DNA of 64,000 nt from Streptomyces termitum (GTDB taxonomy: Bacteria > Actinomycetota > Actinomycetes > Streptomycetales > Streptomycetaceae), in contig NZ_BMUL01000011.1 in NCBI RefSeq assembly GCF_014650175.1, positions 206,322 to 270,321 of the forward strand, read 5' to 3'. The translations under genes were made by a program, and so were the position numbers. Under the pieces are notes generated by a model, which worked only from the letters and a program-made list of their open reading frames with translations, did no database searches and was not told the DNA's origin. Shown one piece after another: positions 7,053 through 18,138 of the stretch; position 1 is the first letter of the stretch, and every line of letters begins with the position of its first letter.

Positions 7053-10000
7053 AACGGCGTACTTCCCTTCTTCAGCACGGTGGCGTTGAGGGACGCGATG
7101 TTGGGCGGGGTCTCGGAGTAGGTGACGGGGGTCCAGGACGTGATGTCGAAGGTCCCCCAGGTCCTGGTCGAGGTCCGCCCGCCCCGGTGATGGTAGGTGG
7201 TCGTATAGGTCTTCACCTGACCGAACGGCGACAACCCGAAGATGTCGCCCTTCTTGACGTTGAGCGGGTGCGTCTTGGTGATGGTCGCGCTGCGCGTCTC
7301 GGTGTCGGTACTGGTCCAGGTGTAGTTGCCGCCGATGCCGACGGTCAGTTCGACCCCGCCCTTCAGCACCGGGAGCCCCACCGAGAAGGAGGTCTTGGCG
7401 TCGACCTTCCAGTTGAACTGGTCCGCGAACGCCTCGGCCGCCGCGTACATCGCCTGCTCGCTGTAGGCGAAGGTGATCTCGACGTCGTCCTGTGTGGTGT
7501 CGAACATCGCCGTGGTCGTGTAGTCGGTGTAGGTCCCGATGCCGGTCTGCGCCGTCGTGTGCCAGAGCACGTCCGGTCCGCCGTCGGGGACGAACACGTT
7601 CTGGGGCAGCTGGATCAGCGTGGTGCAGCCGTCGCAGTAGTGCGTGGAGGACGAACCACCACCACCGCCGCCACCGCCGGAGCCACCGGAACCGCCCGAA
7701 CCTCCGCCGGAGCCGGAGCCGGAGCCGGAACCGCCGCCGAGGTGGGTGCAGCAGACCTTGTCCGTCTTGCCGGTCTTCTCGTCGTTCGTGCAGTACTTCA
7801 GGTCGTACAGGCAGGAGTTCGGCATCGAGCCGATCTCCGTGCCCGCCGGGTCGGACAGGGTCACCGGGTTGTTGTCGGAGTAGACGTACGCGTTGTGCTG
7901 GCGCGGGTCGTCGGTGACGAAGAGCGGGTCCACCGAGACGAAGCGGCCCAGGGCCGCGTCGTACTCGCGGGCGCCCAGGTGGATCAGGCCCGTGGCGGTG
8001 TCGTCCGTGCCGCCGACGAAGCCCTTGTCGCCGGTCCAGCCGGTGGGCTGGGGGCCGCGGGCCTCGCCGAAGAGGGAGGTCTTGCGGCGCGTGACGGTCT
8101 GGGCGGCGTCGGCCGTGATCTGGGTGGTGCCCGTGCCGTGGTGGTCGGCGACGGTGAACGCCAGCTTCCCGCCGGTCCGCACCGCGACGGTCCGGTCGCC
8201 CGCGGTGTAGTAGCGCGTGCCGGTCAGCACCCCGTTCCTGCCGAGGCGCAGCTCGTTGCCGCCGGGCAGGTAGAGGGTGGTGCCGTCGGCGTCCCTGGCG
8301 ACGAGGCGCTGCCCCTCGGTGTCGTACAGGTAGGACGCCTTCTCCGCGGTGCCCTCGGTGACGGAGGCGAGGTGCCCCTGGTCGTCCCAGGCGAGGCTCT
8401 GCCGGGGCGCGGCGCCGATCGTGCGGGTCTCGGTGTTGCCCGCGGCGTCGTAGGTGTAGGTCTCCTCGTGGGCGTCGGTGCCGGTCTGGGTGACCTTGGG
8501 CAGCCTGTGGGTGCCCGCGGGCGGGGCCGTGTAGGTGCGGACGGTGTCGGCGGCCGGTCCCGAGGCGGTCCTGTGCTTCGTCTCGGTCCTCCGGTTGCCG
8601 ACGGCGTCGTAGGTGTACGTCGTCCAGTAGGCGTCCTGTCCGCCGACCGCCGCCGCCGACGGGGCCGCCGCGCAGGCCGTGCCGGTGTTGGTCCACGCCT
8701 CGGTGATCCGCGCCAGGGAGTCCAGCGCGAAGCACTGGGTGTCCGTGGTGCGGGCCGCGTCCTGCCCGTAGGCGGTGGCGACGGAGGCGATGTTGCCGGC
8801 CGGATCGTACGCGTAGCGGGCGTCCTCGATCCGCTGCGGCGCCGTCTCCCGGTCGACGTAGCTCTCGGTCAGCGCGCCGGTGTGCTCGTCGTAGACGCTG
8901 GAGAGGATGACCTGCTGCCCGAAGGAGCCGAGGTTCCGGCGGATCGGCCGGCCGTAGTGGTCGTACGTGCTCCGCGCCACCAGGGCGTCGCCGCCCGCGC
9001 CGACGGTGTCGAGCAGCCCGGCGACCGGGGTGTAGGTGTGGGCGACCTTCTCCGCCGGCAGTCCGCCGAGGGCGGGCTGCATGGTCCACATCACCTGGCC
9101 GGTGTTGAGGTTGTAGGAGGTCGTCCACTTGTAGACGCCGGCGGCGGCTCCCTCGCGCGCCGGCACGGTCAGCTGGGTGCCGACCGGCTTGTAGAGGCTG
9201 TTGTACGAGGTCACGGCGGACTCGTAGGCCTGGCCGCCGGCCCACACGCTCGCCTTGGACAGCTGCCCCTTGGCGACGGTGTCGTACACCCAGGAGGACA
9301 GGGTCGTGGCGCCCTTCTTGACGGCGGTCCTGCGGCCGAGCGCGTCGTAGTCGGTGTGCAGGGTGATCCGGCGGCTGTCGGTGACGTCGACGGGCCGGTC
9401 GCCCGCGTCGTACCCGGTGGTCACCAGGCCCTTGTCGGGATCGACGGTCCGCACCTGGCGGCCGCGGACGTCGTAGCCGTACTCCCAGGCGGCGCCGGCC
9501 GGGGTGGTGATCCGGTCCATGCGCCCCTTCCGGTCGAAGCGGTAGGACGTCGTCTGGTACCGGGTGCGGGCCGGGTCCGTGTACTGGCGCAGCTCGACGG
9601 TCCGGCCGAGCGCGTCCGTCACCTTCGTGCTCGCGGTGCCGCCCTTCGGCGGGACGGTGGTGGTGGTGTCGCCGGTGTAGGCGGTGGTGGTGCGCCTGGT
9701 CTCGTCGCCGAAGCGGCGGGAGACCACGGCGGTGACGCGCCCGGCCCCGTCGTACAGGGTGTCCGTGGACGCCGGGTAGTGCGGTTCCTCGCCGGTGACG
9801 AGGGCGGGTTCGGCCGCGCCGGTGGCGTAGTAGAGGCCGGAGGAGCGCCAGGCCTGGCCCCGGGTGTCGTAGAAGGTCTCCGTGACGAGGCGGCCGGAGC
9901 GGTCCGGGGAGTCCTCCTGGGTCTGGCGGGCGCGCAGCAGGCCGTCGTAGAAGGCGTAGGACGCCTTGTAGTCGGCGTCGTGCGTCAGCTCCCTGGTGGT

Positions 10001-13000
10001 GACGACGGTCGGGCCGTCGTTGCGCACCTGGTAGGCGAAGGTCCGGTTCGGCGAGTCGGGGTAGGTGACGGCCGACCGGGTCGGCAGCCACACCTTCGTC
10101 GTCCGGCCCGCGCCGTCGTACGCGGTCGTGGTGATCTTGCCGTTGGCGTCGCTGCCTGGGTGGGCAGTCCGCGCCGGGGGTCCATGGTGGTGGTCGCCGC
10201 GTGCCCGAGCGGGTTGGTGACGAGCACCGACGCCGGGGGTTCCCCGGTGGCCGGGGTGTAGCGGGTCGTGGTGGTGGCGCCGAGGGCGTCGGTGGCGGAC
10301 AGGGCGCGGCCGTAGACGTCGAAGTCGGCGGCCGGGGTGCTGGAGGCGGTGGTGTAGCCGCTGCCGTCGCCGTCGATCCGCTCGGTCCTCGTGATGTCGC
10401 CCTTGACGGGCGCCGCGCCGAAGGCGCCGCCGTCGTAGGAGGTGCGGGTGTCGTCGATGACGTCGGCGGGACGGGAGACGGCGGCGCCGCAGGACACGGC
10501 GACGGTCTCGACCCGGCTGACCTTGTCGAGGATGTTCGCCCCGGTGTTGCGGACGTAGGTGGTGGTGACGCACTTCTCGTCGCCGGGCTCGGCGGTGTCG
10601 CCGGTCTCGGAGACGGCGGTGATCATGCCGTACGCGTCGAAGTCGCGGCTCAGTTCGGTGGTGCGGGTGCCGCCGGTGACGGTGGTGCGGGTCTGCTCCT
10701 TCCCGGTGCCGCTGTGGTGGGCCGTCAGGGCGGGCAGCCCGGAGCGGGTGCGGGTGGCGAGGGCGGCCGAGCGCCACGGCGTGAAGGAGGTCGCGGTGAC
10801 CGGCTTGGCCGTGTCGTCGCCGTTGTAGGTGACGGTCTCGCGGGTCATGCCCGCGAACTGCTCGCGGTCGGTGACCCCGACGCCGGCCGAGTCCTTGACG
10901 GAGGCGCCGTCGACGCCCCGGAAGTAGCGGGCCTCGGTCAGGGTGCGCGGGTCGTCGGCGGCGCCGGTGCGGACCTGGACCCGTCCGTAGCCGCGGAAGA
11001 CGGAGTGGGTGCGGTCGTCGGCCTCGGTGAACTCGTCGGTGCTCTTGGCCCAGGCCGCGCCGTCGAGGTAGGAGTACGTGGTGACCTTGTCGGGCGACTC
11101 GGCGAGGTTGTCGCCCTCGACGACCTGGGTGGCCACATAGGCGTGGAACCAGTCGAGCCGGGACTCGTAGCCCTCGAAGGCCCACTTGACCGGGTAGCAC
11201 CGGGTCGTGTTGGTCGCGTCGGCCGCGGGGAGCGAGGCCGCGGTGCAGTCGGGTGCCGAGTAGCTGACGCCGATGGTGCCGCCGGTCTCCGTCGTCACCT
11301 GGTAGACCCGCAGCCGGATGAAGGGCGCCAGGCCGTCACCGGTCTTGTCGACCCGGTTGGGGAGCTGCTCGCCCGCGAAGGTGACGGGCGGCAGGGTGAC
11401 CGCGGCGCCCGCCTTGCCGGTGCGCTGGACGGACTTCAGCCACATGGGGGTGGAGATGCCGTCCCCTGAGGGCGGGAAGTTCTGGTCCAGCGTCCAGGTG
11501 TCGACGTCCTTGTACGTCCCGCCGGTCAGCACCTTCGTGGTGATGGACGTGAGCCGCTTGCGGGACCAGAAGCTCGGGGAGAACCGGTCCTCGCACTCGG
11601 TGGCGCCGTCCTCGCAGGACAGGTCGTACGGCACGTCGGGCCAGTTCTTGGCGTTGGTCTCGTCGAAGGTCCCGCAGGTGGCCAGACAGCGCTCGGCCAC
11701 CCCGAACCGCACCTGGCCCATCGCCTTGCCGGTGTAGACCGCGTCGTCGCGCAGCCCGTACTCGATCCGGTCCAGCCAGCCGCCGCGCACGTACGGCGTC
11801 ACGGTCGCCTTGCCGGTCGTCTCCGACACGTTGCGGCCGTAGTTGTTCTTCTCGGTGTTCCAGTAGTACGCCATCGCGTTGCCGTGCGGGTCGACGACGT
11901 AGTCGAGCTGCCAGCGCCACGCCTGCTGGCACCACGCGGACGCGAAGCTCGCGTCGTAACAGGGCTCACCGGACTGGTTGCCGAAGACCGGCACCGTCCA
12001 CGCCGAGTTCGTCACCGGATCGTCGGCCGCGGTCCCGTTGTCCTTCCACCCCGGCAACCGGTTCAGACCGAAGAAGTACTGCGTCCCGTCGGCCGTGGTC
12101 ACCTTCCAGTGCTCACCCTCGCCGCCGACGCCGGCCGTACCCTTGTCACCATTGACGGCACCGGTCAGCTTCTCGACCTTCTCCCCCGAGTCCGAGGCCG
12201 GATGCCACCCCTTGTCCTTCTCGTACACCAGCTCCGTCGACCTGCCGCCCAGGTTCAGGACCGCGTTGTCGTTGAACCAGCACAGGTCGCCGACGCGCGT
12301 GGTGTTCGTCGCGCCGGTCCTGTCGTCGTTGCACGCCTTGTAGCGGCGCTCGATGAACCCCGGCTCCCAGTTCCAGCCGTCACCGATCCACGACGCCTGG
12401 TTGTTGGAGGCGGCCGTCCGGCCGTCCACCGCCTGCGAGTTGTAGTCGAGGGAGATCGTGGGCCGCGTCCCGCCCGGCACCTCGGGCACGTCGACGGGGT
12501 GGGACCAGGTGAAGGCTCCCGTGGAGCCGCCGCCGCTCCAGGTGCCGGACGCCTGGAGGCCGGTGGCCTTGTAGTCGCCGGAGGAGCCCTCGGCGGCCGC
12601 GGTGGCGGCCAGGACCGTCGTGCCGGCCAGGGCGACCGGGGCGGACAGGGTGCCGGTCCGGGCGTCGTTCACGGTGGCCAGGGGCGTGCCGGCCCGGCAC
12701 GCCCGCTCGTCGGGCGGCCGTGCGGTCGGTCACCCGGACCCGGAGGCCGAGGTCGGCGGGACCGCCGGCGCCCGGGGCGACGGCGACGGGCAGCTTCCCG
12801 GCCGGAACGGCGGCCGGCACGCCCGCCCCGCGGGCCGCGGATCCGCCCGCCGGAGGGGCGGACAATGTCAGGTCGGCCGAGCCACCGGCGGGCCAGGAGA
12901 CGCGCGGGCGCGCCTTCCGCGCCTGCTCGGCGGCGGCGTCGGGCTTTCTCTTACCACCCGCGACGGCCTTTTTCACGGGCACCGGATCGGGCTGCTCCAG

Positions 13001-13120
13001 CGAAGGGAGCGGATTTCTTTCCTCCGGTGCGGCGGACGCGCTGCCCGCCGCGGGAAGAACTCCCACGGTCACCGCCACCGCCAGAACGGCAGCGGAAACG
13101 CGAATGCGTTGAATTCTCAC
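7049..13120 (-). pseudogene. RHS/YD-repeat polymorphic toxin gene, disrupted by two frame changes
   Basis: Three successive frames read as one protein. Frame 1 runs from GTG 13120-13118 (RBS GAGAGG): signal peptide, then Pro/Ala-rich region to about 12720. Frame 2 resumes at about 12715 with CRAGTPLATVNDARTG and runs to about 10155: a SpvB/TcdB-like region and the start of the RHS shell. Frame 3 goes from about 10155 to the stop at 7049. It contains many YD repeats and ends in the RHS core signature (GLIHLGAREYDAALGRFVSVDP ... NNPVTLSDPAG). At the first break, sequence normally lying between the two parts seems to be missing as well. The second looks like loss of one base between PTQA and DANGKITTT. 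After the core comes a variable tip of about 260 residues: two Cys-rich pieces, a Gly/Ser linker and a beta-rich, Thr/Ser-rich domain reminiscent of aerolysin/ETX-MTX2 pore-formers. Assembly error is an alternative to real decay. Confidence 0.8.
7655..7738 (-). repeat. Gly/Ser low-complexity linker in the RHS tip
   Basis: Twenty-eight consecutive codons encode only Gly and Ser (GGGSGSGSGS then runs of Gly). They separate a Cys-containing segment (NSCLYDLKYC ... KVCC) from a second one (HYCDGC). Such linkers join the RHS shell to a releasable toxin domain. The GGN-rich DNA is prone to slippage. Confidence 0.85.
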
Positions 13121-13305
13121 ACCCCACCTCTCATGGGCACAGAAATGTCAGCGAAAGTTACTCACCTCCGGAATCTCCCAGCCCTTGATTTGAGGTAGAT
13201 CTGAGAAATAGGAAAAGGAGTTGCGCGAACCGGGAAATCCCTCCGATCCGTTATGCGGACATGCCGCGGCGGAATTCAGGCTTCCGGAGCGCGGGAAAGA
13301 AAAGG

Positions 13306-13337
13306 GGCGGCGCCCGGGAGGGTTCCCGGGCGCCGCC
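13306..13337 (-). terminator. Intrinsic terminator after the FG-GAP gene
   Basis: A perfect 14-bp stem (13306-13319 with 13324-13337, loop GGGT) is followed on the minus strand by a T-rich run (CCCCTTTTCTTT). It lies 20 bases past the stop at 13358 and separates this gene from the RHS gene, which has its own leader (13121-13305, AT-richer, no clear promoter seen). Confidence 0.85.
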
Positions 13338-13357
13338 GTCGCACTGCTGGAGGGTTT

Positions 13358-16300
13358 CTAGGAGTCGTACGGCCGCAGGATCGTGGCGCGCGACCAGACC
13401 CAGCCGGTCTCCGTGCCCCAGCCGGCCTTGTGGTAGTCGAAGCCGGTCGGGTTGGCGAGGTGGGTGAGCGCCTTCACCGCGCCGGTGGAGTAGCCGTAGA
13501 AGCTGCCGATGTCGTCCTTGCCGTCACCGTTGTAGTCGCCCGGCACGTACTGGGCGCCCTTGTAGTACCAATTGTCCGCGGCGATGTCGAGCGCCCGGGT
13601 GCTGCCGCTCGCGAACTTCCCGCTCCGGTCGGCGAGCGCCGGGAGCTTGAACAGCGAGTCGCGGCCGTCGGCGTAGTCGTACCAGAAGGAGACGTCGTCG
13701 AGGCCGTCCCCGTTGAAGTCGCCCGCCTGGACGCCGGTCTGGGCGAAGCTGCCCCAGGTGGTGCCGTTGGCGGCCCAGGACTGGAGGCTGCTCTGGGCGA
13801 AGCCGCCGTTGCTCTGGGCGAGGAAGGTGTGCATCTTCAGGTCGCCGTTGGCGTAGCCGTAGAGGGCGGCGAGGTCGTCCCGGCCGTCCCCGTTGAAGTC
13901 GCCGGTGACGAACTTGCTGTGCTCGACGTACCAGCTGCCCGCGGGAAGCTGCGTGGAGACGAAGGGCGCGTTGAAGCCGCCCTTCACGTTGGCGGTGAAG
14001 GTGAACAGGGAGTCGTTCCCGACCGCGTAGCTGTACCAGGCCATGATGTCGTCCCGGCCGTCGCCGTTGAAGTCGCCGGACTGGATCGTCATGGAGGACG
14101 AGTACCAGCCGCCCTTCTGCGAGGTCCACGACGCGAAGGGGGCGCTGAAGCCGCCGCCCGCCTTGCCGAGCGCGGTGAACAGCTTCACGACGCCGTCGCC
14201 GTAGTCGTACAGGGTCGCCATGTCGCCGCGGCCGTCGCCGTTGTAGTCACCGGTGGTGATCTTCATCCGGGCGATGTTCCAGCTGCCCACCGCGGACTCG
14301 TAGGACTTCACCGGGGCGGCGAAGGTGCCGTCCGAGTTGGCCTTGAAGGTGTGCAGCGCGGACGTGCCGGCGGAGTAGTTGTACCAGGCCGCCATGTCGC
14401 TGCGGCCGTCGCCGTCGTAGTCGTGGCGGACGACGGTGTTCGTCGACCACTTGGACCGGCCCGCCGCGTCGTAGACCACGAGGTTGCCGCGGTCCTGGAG
14501 CAGGGCGTAGCCGTTGGCGGCGGCCACCCCGGAGGTCCACAGCTGCTTGCCGTCGACGCCGATGACCACGATCTTGCCGTCGGACTGCATGAGGGCCCTG
14601 GCCCCGTTGTTGCCGGCGGTGTTCGAGCTCCACACCACGGTGCCCGCGTTGGAGGTGACGACCAGGTTGCCGTCGGTCCGCATCGTGAGCTTGGCGGCGT
14701 TGGAGGTGTACGAGGTGCCGGACGGGATCGTGGTGCCGGACGGGATGTAGGCCCCGCCGGTCACGCCGTCGATGGTGAAGCGCGCCCCGAACTCGATGGT
14801 GCTGGTCGCGCTCGGCGCCTGGCCGCGCCAGGCGACGAGGGCGTTGTCCGAGGCCTGACGGGCCCACAGCTCGGCCCGGACGTCCTCGGCCGGGTCGTTG
14901 GTGACGTCACCGGAGGAGCCGACGATCGGGAACGCGGCCTTGGTGACGCCGGAGCCGATCTGGAGGCGGTTGTTCGGGAGGCCCATCGTGGCCGTGTTCA
15001 GGCCGCCCTCGTGGTCCTTCTGCGACCAGGCGACCTCGACCATGCCGGTGGCGTCGTTGCGGAGCCACAGGTCGGGCAGGCCGTCCATGGAGACGTCGCC
15101 CGGGGTGATGAGCGTGTACTTGTCCCAGTCGGTGCCGCCGACCAGGCTCGGCGAGCGGGTGCCGCCGAGGTCCAGGTCGCCGGTGGCGCGGTTGCCGTAG
15201 TAGGCCCAGAGCAGCTTGCCCTGCTTGACCAGGAGGTCGGGCTGGCCGTCGCGGTTCAGGTCACCGGGGGAGACGACCTGGTCGGCGTTCTGCCAGTGGT
15301 CGTCGCCGGTCCAGGTCTCCTCGCCGTCGCAGCCCAGGTCCACGTCCTTGGCCGGGCAGGTGACGGTCAGCTCGGTCCGGTCGTCCGGGTCGATCTTGCC
15401 CTGTCCGTCATTGGGGTAGACGTAGATCTTCTTCTTCCGGTCGGTCTCGTCGTACTCCAGGCTGACCAGGTCGTTGTAGCCGTCCTGGCCCCAGTCGCCG
15501 AAGAGGGCGACCTGCTTGTCGGCGAAGGAGCCGCCGCCGTTGGTGGCGTTGCTGAAGTCGCCGTTGCCCTGGCCCGCGTAGGTGAGCAGGGTGCCGTTGC
15601 CGTCCACGGCCCAGATGTCGCGGTTCCCGTCGCCGTTCAGGTCGAAGGGGTTGTCGCGGGTCTTGGAGCGGGCCGCGTAGTAGATGTAGGTGGCCGTGTC
15701 CGAGCGGTTTCCGGCCTTGTCGACGCTGTACGCGTAGACGAAGTGCGGGCCGTAGCCGGGCGGCGTGATCTTCACCGGGACGCCGACGCCGACGGGCGTG
15801 ATGTCCGGGTCGGTGTCGGTCCAGTAGTGGTACGCGACGACGTCCTTGACGTCGGGCTGCGACGTGAAGGTGAAGGTGCCGGCGGTGCGCGCCTTGCCGG
15901 TGCTGGCCGGCCAGCCGTTCTGCCCGTTCGGGAAGTACGTCGAGCTGATGATCGGCGGCGAGCTGGGACGCGTGCGGTCCACGGAGAACTTGCAGGTCAC
16001 CGAGGTCGGACCCCAGGCCTGGTCCTTGTCCTTCGTGACCACGTTCCAGGTGTAGTCACCCGTCGGCACGTCCACGTCGGGCACCGCCCACGTGGTGACC
16101 TTGTCCTTCAGCGCGGGCAGCGTCATCGTCCGGAACGGGGTGGTGGCCCCGGCCTTGAACAGGTTGAACTGCGCCGTGAGGTTGCCCGCCTCCTTGTCGG
16201 AGTGCTTGGCGTACAGGCTGACGCGGGTGTTGCCGATGACGCCGCCGGTCTTGCAGTCGGTCCTGGGGTACGTCCCCAGGCCCGTGGGCGCCTTCGGCAG

Positions 16301-17836
16301 GGTGTTGTACTTGATCTCCAGCGTGGCGGTCTTCGGGTCGAACTTCTTCCAGCCGAAGGTGTCCGACTCGTTGGAGGCGTACAGGCCCAGGGTGATGTTG
16401 GCCATGCCCTGGCCCTTCGGGCCCTCCTTGGCACGGGCCTTGATCTTGGGCGTGAGGTCGAACTCCAGGTTGCCCGCCCCGCAGTTCTCGATCTCCGGGT
16501 TCCAGCCCTTGGAGTCGTTCACCGTGAACAGCTTGGTGAGCTTGGTGGGCTGCCGGTTCCACGTCGTCTTCGACGAGATGTCCGTGGTGTGCCACAGCTC
16601 CACCGGCCGGGACTGGCAGGACCAGGACCAGATGTTCTTGATCCGGAAGGTGGCCTTCTGGACCTCGGTGCGCCGGACGTCGCTGGTGTCCATCTGGAGG
16701 AACGAGCGCGAGATCCGGTCCAGGCCGCCGGACTGCGCCTCGTAGCCGACCCGCAGGGGGCCGGTGGCGTTCCAGAAGGAGTAGTTGGGGTAGCGCTCGT
16801 AGACGCGCGTCCAGTTCTGCCGCTCGCCCCAGGCCCACTGCGGGTCGATGTAGACCGGGTACTGGGTGGCGGGGGCGTCCAGGAGCGCCTGGTCCGGCTT
16901 GATCTCCAGGACGTCGCCGGTGACGGCGGTGTCCATGGGGGCGTCGGTGGCGCCCGGCGGCGGCTCGAAGGTGTCCGTGGGCTGCGTCGCTCCGTCAGCC
17001 GCCGTCCCTCCCGCGGCGGTGGCGGAGAACGACGTGGCGCCCGCGGGCTGCTGCCCGGCGCTGCTGACCGTCGTGGAGTCCCACATCAGCGGCGTCGGGC
17101 TGGAGAACACCGCGCGGCCCGTCGGGTCGACGGCGGTGAGGCTGCCGGTCCCGGCGTCCATGGCCACGTCGAGTCCGACCGTGGCGAACTTGAACTTGAG
17201 GCTCTCCAGCGCCGGGTTCTGCGCGGCCTCCGGCGTCTTGACCACGAGGAGCTGCGAGAAGCCCTCGATCTCGGCCTTCAGCTGGAGGTCGACGCCGGGC
17301 AGGATCTCGGCGTAGGTGGCCACGTTCTCGGCCAGGGTCGGCTTGGGCAGCGCGGTGGGCCACTTGAGCGTGAGCGACCGGCCGTCCTTGACGCCCGTGA
17401 GCAGGGGCGCGGTGCCGCCGCCGGAGAACGTCACGTCCACCAGCGACGCCTTGGGCCGCACCGACCCGTTGGCGGCGAAGACCAGCGTCGCGTCGGTCGG
17501 GACCCAGACTCCGTCGCGCAGGACGCGGACGGCGGTGCCGTGCCTGTTCACGTTCCAGGTGCCGTCGGGCTGCGCCCAGGTGTCGGTGGTCTCGGTGCGC
17601 GCGTCTTCCAGTTCATAGGGCTGCCCCGTCGCCTGCGCCCTTTCCAGGGCGTAATCCTCCGGAGTCTGCTCTCCGGTGTCGACGGGCAGCTCCATGACCG
17701 CCGCGGCCGGCGGGGTGAATGCGGGAAGCGCGGTGAATGCGGACGCGGAAAGGGTTCCGGTCAGCGCAATGGCTATCAGGCGTCTTCTTCTGGAGCTCGT
17801 TCTTCTTCTCTTACCGCGTGGCATCTCTGCGGACAC
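13358..17836 (-). CDS. Large secreted DNRLRE / B-lectin / FG-GAP repeat surface protein
   Basis: 1492 residues from GTG 17836-17834, preferred over the ATG four codons later because AGAGAGG is five bases upstream. The signal peptide has an Arg-rich start (RRRRLIAIALTGTLSASAF). Then come a beta-rich region, a DNRLRE-type domain at about 310-480 (YPVYIDPQWAW ... WNRQP), and Ca-binding FG-GAP/VCBS-like repeats at about 720-940 (DLNGDGNRD, DLNRDGQPD). A bulb-type mannose-binding lectin domain lies at about 1015-1130 (MRTDGNLVV ... RGNLVVYD), and six further FG-GAP repeats of GDFNGDGRDD type run to the end. It should form a secreted adhesive rod and propeller. It is the usual upstream partner of a Streptomyces RHS gene, as here. 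Target of binding unknown. Confidence 0.88.
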   Translation of the reverse strand: MSAEMPRGKRRRTSSRRRRLIAIALTGTLSASAFTALPAFTPPAAAVMELPVDTGEQTPEDYALERAQATGQPYELEDARTETTDTWAQPDGTWNVNRHGTAVRVLRDGVWVPTDATLVFAANGSVRPKASLVDVTFSGGGTAPLLTGVKDGRSLTLKWPTALPKPTLAENVATYAEILPGVDLQLKAEIEGFSQLLVVKTPEAAQNPALESLKFKFATVGLDVAMDAGTGSLTAVDPTGRAVFSSPTPLMWDSTTVSSAGQQPAGATSFSATAAGGTAADGATQPTDTFEPPPGATDAPMDTAVTGDVLEIKPDQALLDAPATQYPVYIDPQWAWGERQNWTRVYERYPNYSFWNATGPLRVGYEAQSGGLDRISRSFLQMDTSDVRRTEVQKATFRIKNIWSWSCQSRPVELWHTTDISSKTTWNRQPTKLTKLFTVNDSKGWNPEIENCGAGNLEFDLTPKIKARAKEGPKGQGMANITLGLYASNESDTFGWKKFDPKTATLEIKYNTLPKAPTGLGTYPRTDCKTGGVIGNTRVSLYAKHSDKEAGNLTAQFNLFKAGATTPFRTMTLPALKDKVTTWAVPDVDVPTGDYTWNVVTKDKDQAWGPTSVTCKFSVDRTRPSSPPIISSTYFPNGQNGWPASTGKARTAGTFTFTSQPDVKDVVAYHYWTDTDPDITPVGVGVPVKITPPGYGPHFVYAYSVDKAGNRSDTATYIYYAARSKTRDNPFDLNGDGNRDIWAVDGNGTLLTYAGQGNGDFSNATNGGGSFADKQVALFGDWGQDGYNDLVSLEYDETDRKKKIYVYPNDGQGKIDPDDRTELTVTCPAKDVDLGCDGEETWTGDDHWQNADQVVSPGDLNRDGQPDLLVKQGKLLWAYYGNRATGDLDLGGTRSPSLVGGTDWDKYTLITPGDVSMDGLPDLWLRNDATGMVEVAWSQKDHEGGLNTATMGLPNNRLQIGSGVTKAAFPIVGSSGDVTNDPAEDVRAELWARQASDNALVAWRGQAPSATSTIEFGARFTIDGVTGGAYIPSGTTIPSGTSYTSNAAKLTMRTDGNLVVTSNAGTVVWSSNTAGNNGARALMQSDGKIVVIGVDGKQLWTSGVAAANGYALLQDRGNLVVYDAAGRSKWSTNTVVRHDYDGDGRSDMAAWYNYSAGTSALHTFKANSDGTFAAPVKSYESAVGSWNIARMKITTGDYNGDGRGDMATLYDYGDGVVKLFTALGKAGGGFSAPFASWTSQKGGWYSSSMTIQSGDFNGDGRDDIMAWYSYAVGNDSLFTFTANVKGGFNAPFVSTQLPAGSWYVEHSKFVTGDFNGDGRDDLAALYGYANGDLKMHTFLAQSNGGFAQSSLQSWAANGTTWGSFAQTGVQAGDFNGDGLDDVSFWYDYADGRDSLFKLPALADRSGKFASGSTRALDIAADNWYYKGAQYVPGDYNGDGKDDIGSFYGYSTGAVKALTHLANPTGFDYHKAGWGTETGWVWSRATILRPYDS

Positions 17837-17906
17837 GGTCACCTCTCTCGTTTCCTGTACCGACGGACGACGAAAGAATGATGACCGATGCCGCACCCCG
17901 CCACCG

Positions 17907-17925
17907 ACTTGAGCGGAACTTGAGC
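17907..17925. promoter_or_regulatory. ACTTGAGC direct repeat with 11-base period
   Basis: ACTTGAGC occurs at 17907-17914 and 17918-17925, one DNA turn apart, 71 to 89 bases upstream of the FG-GAP gene start. The spacing is that of activator sites read from one face of the helix (SARP-type sites share it). The rest of 17837-18138 holds an AT-richer stretch with a TATAGG-like -10 on the minus strand and no supportable gene. Confidence 0.35.
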
Positions 17926-18138
17926 CAGACCTCGGCATCACCTCCGAGGAGGCCCCGATTCACCCCTATACGGCTCCGCAATTGCGTCGACAGGCACTAA
18001 AAGCCGCCGCTGGCCTTTTCTCATGATCAACAAGATCAATCCGACATCGGGCGGAAACCGCCCCACCCCGCCGGACCGCCGACTCGGGCGCTCCCCCGGG
18101 CAAAGGCCGGTACGGGCGCGCCCCCTGGGCAAAAGAAA

